Source: JBCKUK01 sp038924905 (GTDB lineage: Bacteria > Pseudomonadota > Gammaproteobacteria > Burkholderiales > Methylophilaceae). Taken from it: a stretch of 34,863 nucleotides of DNA. The DNA lies in NCBI GenBank assembly GCA_038924905.1, contig JBCKUK010000012.1, positions 1 through 34,863 of the forward strand, in the 5' to 3' direction. Made by a program: the position numbers and the translations under genes. Shown piece after piece: positions 33,387-34,863 of the stretch; the stretch's first letter is position 1, and the number at the start of each line of letters is the position of its first letter. The notes beneath the pieces were generated by a model. That model was given only the letters and a program-made list of their open reading frames with translations, did no database searches and was not told the DNA's origin.

Positions 33387-34863
33387 ATGAGCAAAGCCAC
33401 TAGCACACTCAAGCAACCCCAAGGGCGCCTAACGCTGGGCGACTTGCTGCGCATGCTGGTCAATGATGGCCTGGTTGACAAAGCCGACGCAGAAAAACTC
33501 TACAAAGATCGCAAAATGGATAGCTCGAACCTGCATCCATTTGTCATCATTGCCGAGCAAAAATGGCAAACGCCTACCAGTCCCAGGAAATTACTCACTG
33601 TTGAAGCGCTTACAGTATGGCTGGCCGAACGTTCTGGTATTGACTATTACCACATAGACCCGCTCAAACTGGATTTCACCGCAGCTGCCCAGATTTTTTC
33701 AAAAGCCTATGCTGAGCGGCTCAAAATTATGCCAATCAAGGTTGTAAATTCGGTGGCAACCATTGCGACTGCGGAGCCTTTCCTGACTGAATGGATACCT
33801 GATTTAGAGCGTGTGCTTAATATGAAAATTAAGCTGGTACTCACTAATCCACTGGAAATCAATCGCTATCTGCCTGAAATATACAATCTGGCTAACTCTA
33901 TTAACCAGGCTACTACGGCTAAAGTTGGGGACGTCATCGGTGTGCAGAATTTCGAGCAATTGGTTGAGCTCGGCAAAAATAGCAAGCTGGACGCCAACGA
34001 ACAGCATGTGGTTAATATTGTTGACTGGTTATTCAAATATGCGTTTGAGCAGCGCGCCAGTGACATTCACCTGGAACCGCGCCGCAATTTAGGTTTGGTG
34101 CGGTTTCGCATTGATGGCGTGCTGCATCAGGTGTACCAGTTACCTTCTGTCATTATGAACGCTATTACCAGCCGCATTAAACTGCTTGGCCGTATGGATA
34201 TGGTAGAAAAACGCCACCCACAAGATGGCCGCATTAAAACTATTACGGCTGAAGGCACTGAAATAGAGTTACGTCTTTCCACCATGCCCACCGCCTTTGG
34301 CGAAAAACTCGTCATGCGTATATTCACCCCTGAAAACCTGGTTAAGGACTTCATTCAGCTCGGCTTTTCGCAAGCACAAGCCGACCTGTGGAAAGAGTGG
34401 ACGGCACATCCCAATGGTATTGTTTTGGTCACCGGCCCCACCGGTTCTGGCAAAACTACCACGCTATATTCGACACTTAAGCAGCTGGCTACCCCAGAAG
34501 TGAATGTATGTACCGTGGAAGATCCCATCGAAATGGTGGAGCCTGCGTTTAACCAGATGCAGGTGCAGAAAAACATTGATCTTTCATTTGCCGATGGCAT
34601 TAAAACACTAATGCGGCAAGACCCCGACATCATCATGGTGGGAGAAATTCGTGACCATGATACTGCCGAAATGGCCACCCAAGCTGCACTTACTGGCCAT
34701 TTGGTGCTATCCACCCTGCATACCAATGATGCGCCTTCATCTATTACCCGCCTGCTGGATCTGGGTGTAGCTTCCTACCTGATTAATTCCACCATACTCG
34801 GCATCATGGCACAGCGCCTGGTGCGCACCCTATGCCAACAGTGTAAGGCCACGGCAGATATTG
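33387..34863 (+). CDS. GspE/PilB family type II secretion or type IV pilus assembly ATPase (partial, 3' end outside window)
   Basis: An open frame from ATG 33387 (AAGGA 6 nt upstream) runs off the right edge after 492 codons. The N-terminal 150 residues resemble the T2SSE_N/PilB N-domain (LTLGDLLRMLVNDGLVDKAD). The ATPase core then shows RASDIHLEP, Walker A VTGPTGSGKTTTLYS (about 350-364), TVEDPIEMVEPAFNQ, Walker B DIIMVGEIRDHDTAEM and the His box STLHTNDAPSS. The start of the zinc CxxC (LCQQC) is just before the edge. It could be PilB (pilus extension, partner of PilT/PilU in this window) or a GspE. The downstream genes, not visible, would decide. Confidence 0.9.
   Translation, partial: MSKATSTLKQPQGRLTLGDLLRMLVNDGLVDKADAEKLYKDRKMDSSNLHPFVIIAEQKWQTPTSPRKLLTVEALTVWLAERSGIDYYHIDPLKLDFTAAAQIFSKAYAERLKIMPIKVVNSVATIATAEPFLTEWIPDLERVLNMKIKLVLTNPLEINRYLPEIYNLANSINQATTAKVGDVIGVQNFEQLVELGKNSKLDANEQHVVNIVDWLFKYAFEQRASDIHLEPRRNLGLVRFRIDGVLHQVYQLPSVIMNAITSRIKLLGRMDMVEKRHPQDGRIKTITAEGTEIELRLSTMPTAFGEKLVMRIFTPENLVKDFIQLGFSQAQADLWKEWTAHPNGIVLVTGPTGSGKTTTLYSTLKQLATPEVNVCTVEDPIEMVEPAFNQMQVQKNIDLSFADGIKTLMRQDPDIIMVGEIRDHDTAEMATQAALTGHLVLSTLHTNDAPSSITRLLDLGVASYLINSTILGIMAQRLVRTLCQQCKATADI

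Overview
The window comes from a betaproteobacterial chromosome. The 16S/23S sequences, the gene orders (lolC-lolD-comEC-exbB-exbD-msbA-lpxK-ycaR-kdsB; yqgE-ruvX-pyrR-pyrB-pyrC'; pilT-pilU divergent from yggS-proC-yggT; nudJ-mnmA) and the roughly 50% GC by eye all fit Betaproteobacteria. The order is probably Nitrosomonadales (Methylophilaceae or Gallionellaceae type), but I cannot fix the family without a search. Most of the window is housekeeping sequence. The unusual part is the rRNA operon.

Region 1 (1-4930, minus strand) is a ribosomal RNA operon read from right to left: promoter, initiator tRNA-fMet, boxA and leader, 16S rRNA, tRNA-Ile, tRNA-Ala, boxA, then the 5' part of 23S rRNA, which runs off the window at position 1. 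The 23S gene has two intervening sequences. A non-coding one of about 212 nt sits in helix 25. One of about 462 nt in helix 45 carries a frameshifted four-helix-bundle (S23-type) ORF. The helix-45 insert is bounded by inverted arms built of degenerate 7-nt units (consensus CWGARRA). The same heptamer arms, again in inverted pairs, occur twice more in the 16S-23S spacer: one pair fills nearly the whole tRNA-Ala/tRNA-Ile gap and the other lies between boxA and tRNA-Ala. This looks like a family of palindromic elements confined, within this window, to the stable-RNA transcript. It is the best candidate here for something undescribed.

Region 2 (4931-15266, minus strand) holds envelope genes: kdsB, a Trm112-like ycaR, lpxK and msbA (lipid A/KDO synthesis and flipping), exbD/exbB (energy transduction), comEC (DNA uptake), lolD and lolC (lipoprotein release) and mltB (murein transglycosylase). 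A good sigma-70-type promoter precedes exbB.

Region 3 (15338-20838, plus strand) holds riboflavin genes (ribE and a ribBA with a degenerate GTP cyclohydrolase II half), then yqgE-ruvX-pyrR-pyrB and a dihydroorotase-like pyrC' lacking the HxH metal motif. Most neighbours overlap by a few bases.

Region 4 (20889-25299) has pilU and pilT on the minus strand, diverging from yggS-proC-yggT on the plus strand. Region 5 (25476-30228) contains a dynamin-like GTPase gene broken by at least three frame lesions, rng and maf on the minus strand, and a marC-family gene interrupted by an in-frame TAG. Region 6 (30272-34863) has nudJ-mnmA, a glutathione S-transferase gene on the minus strand, nadC, and a GspE/PilB-type ATPase gene that runs off the right edge.

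The window contains three broken reading frames (the S23 ORF, the dynamin-like gene and marC). Two of the lesions lie in homopolymer runs, so real gene decay has to be separated from sequencing error.
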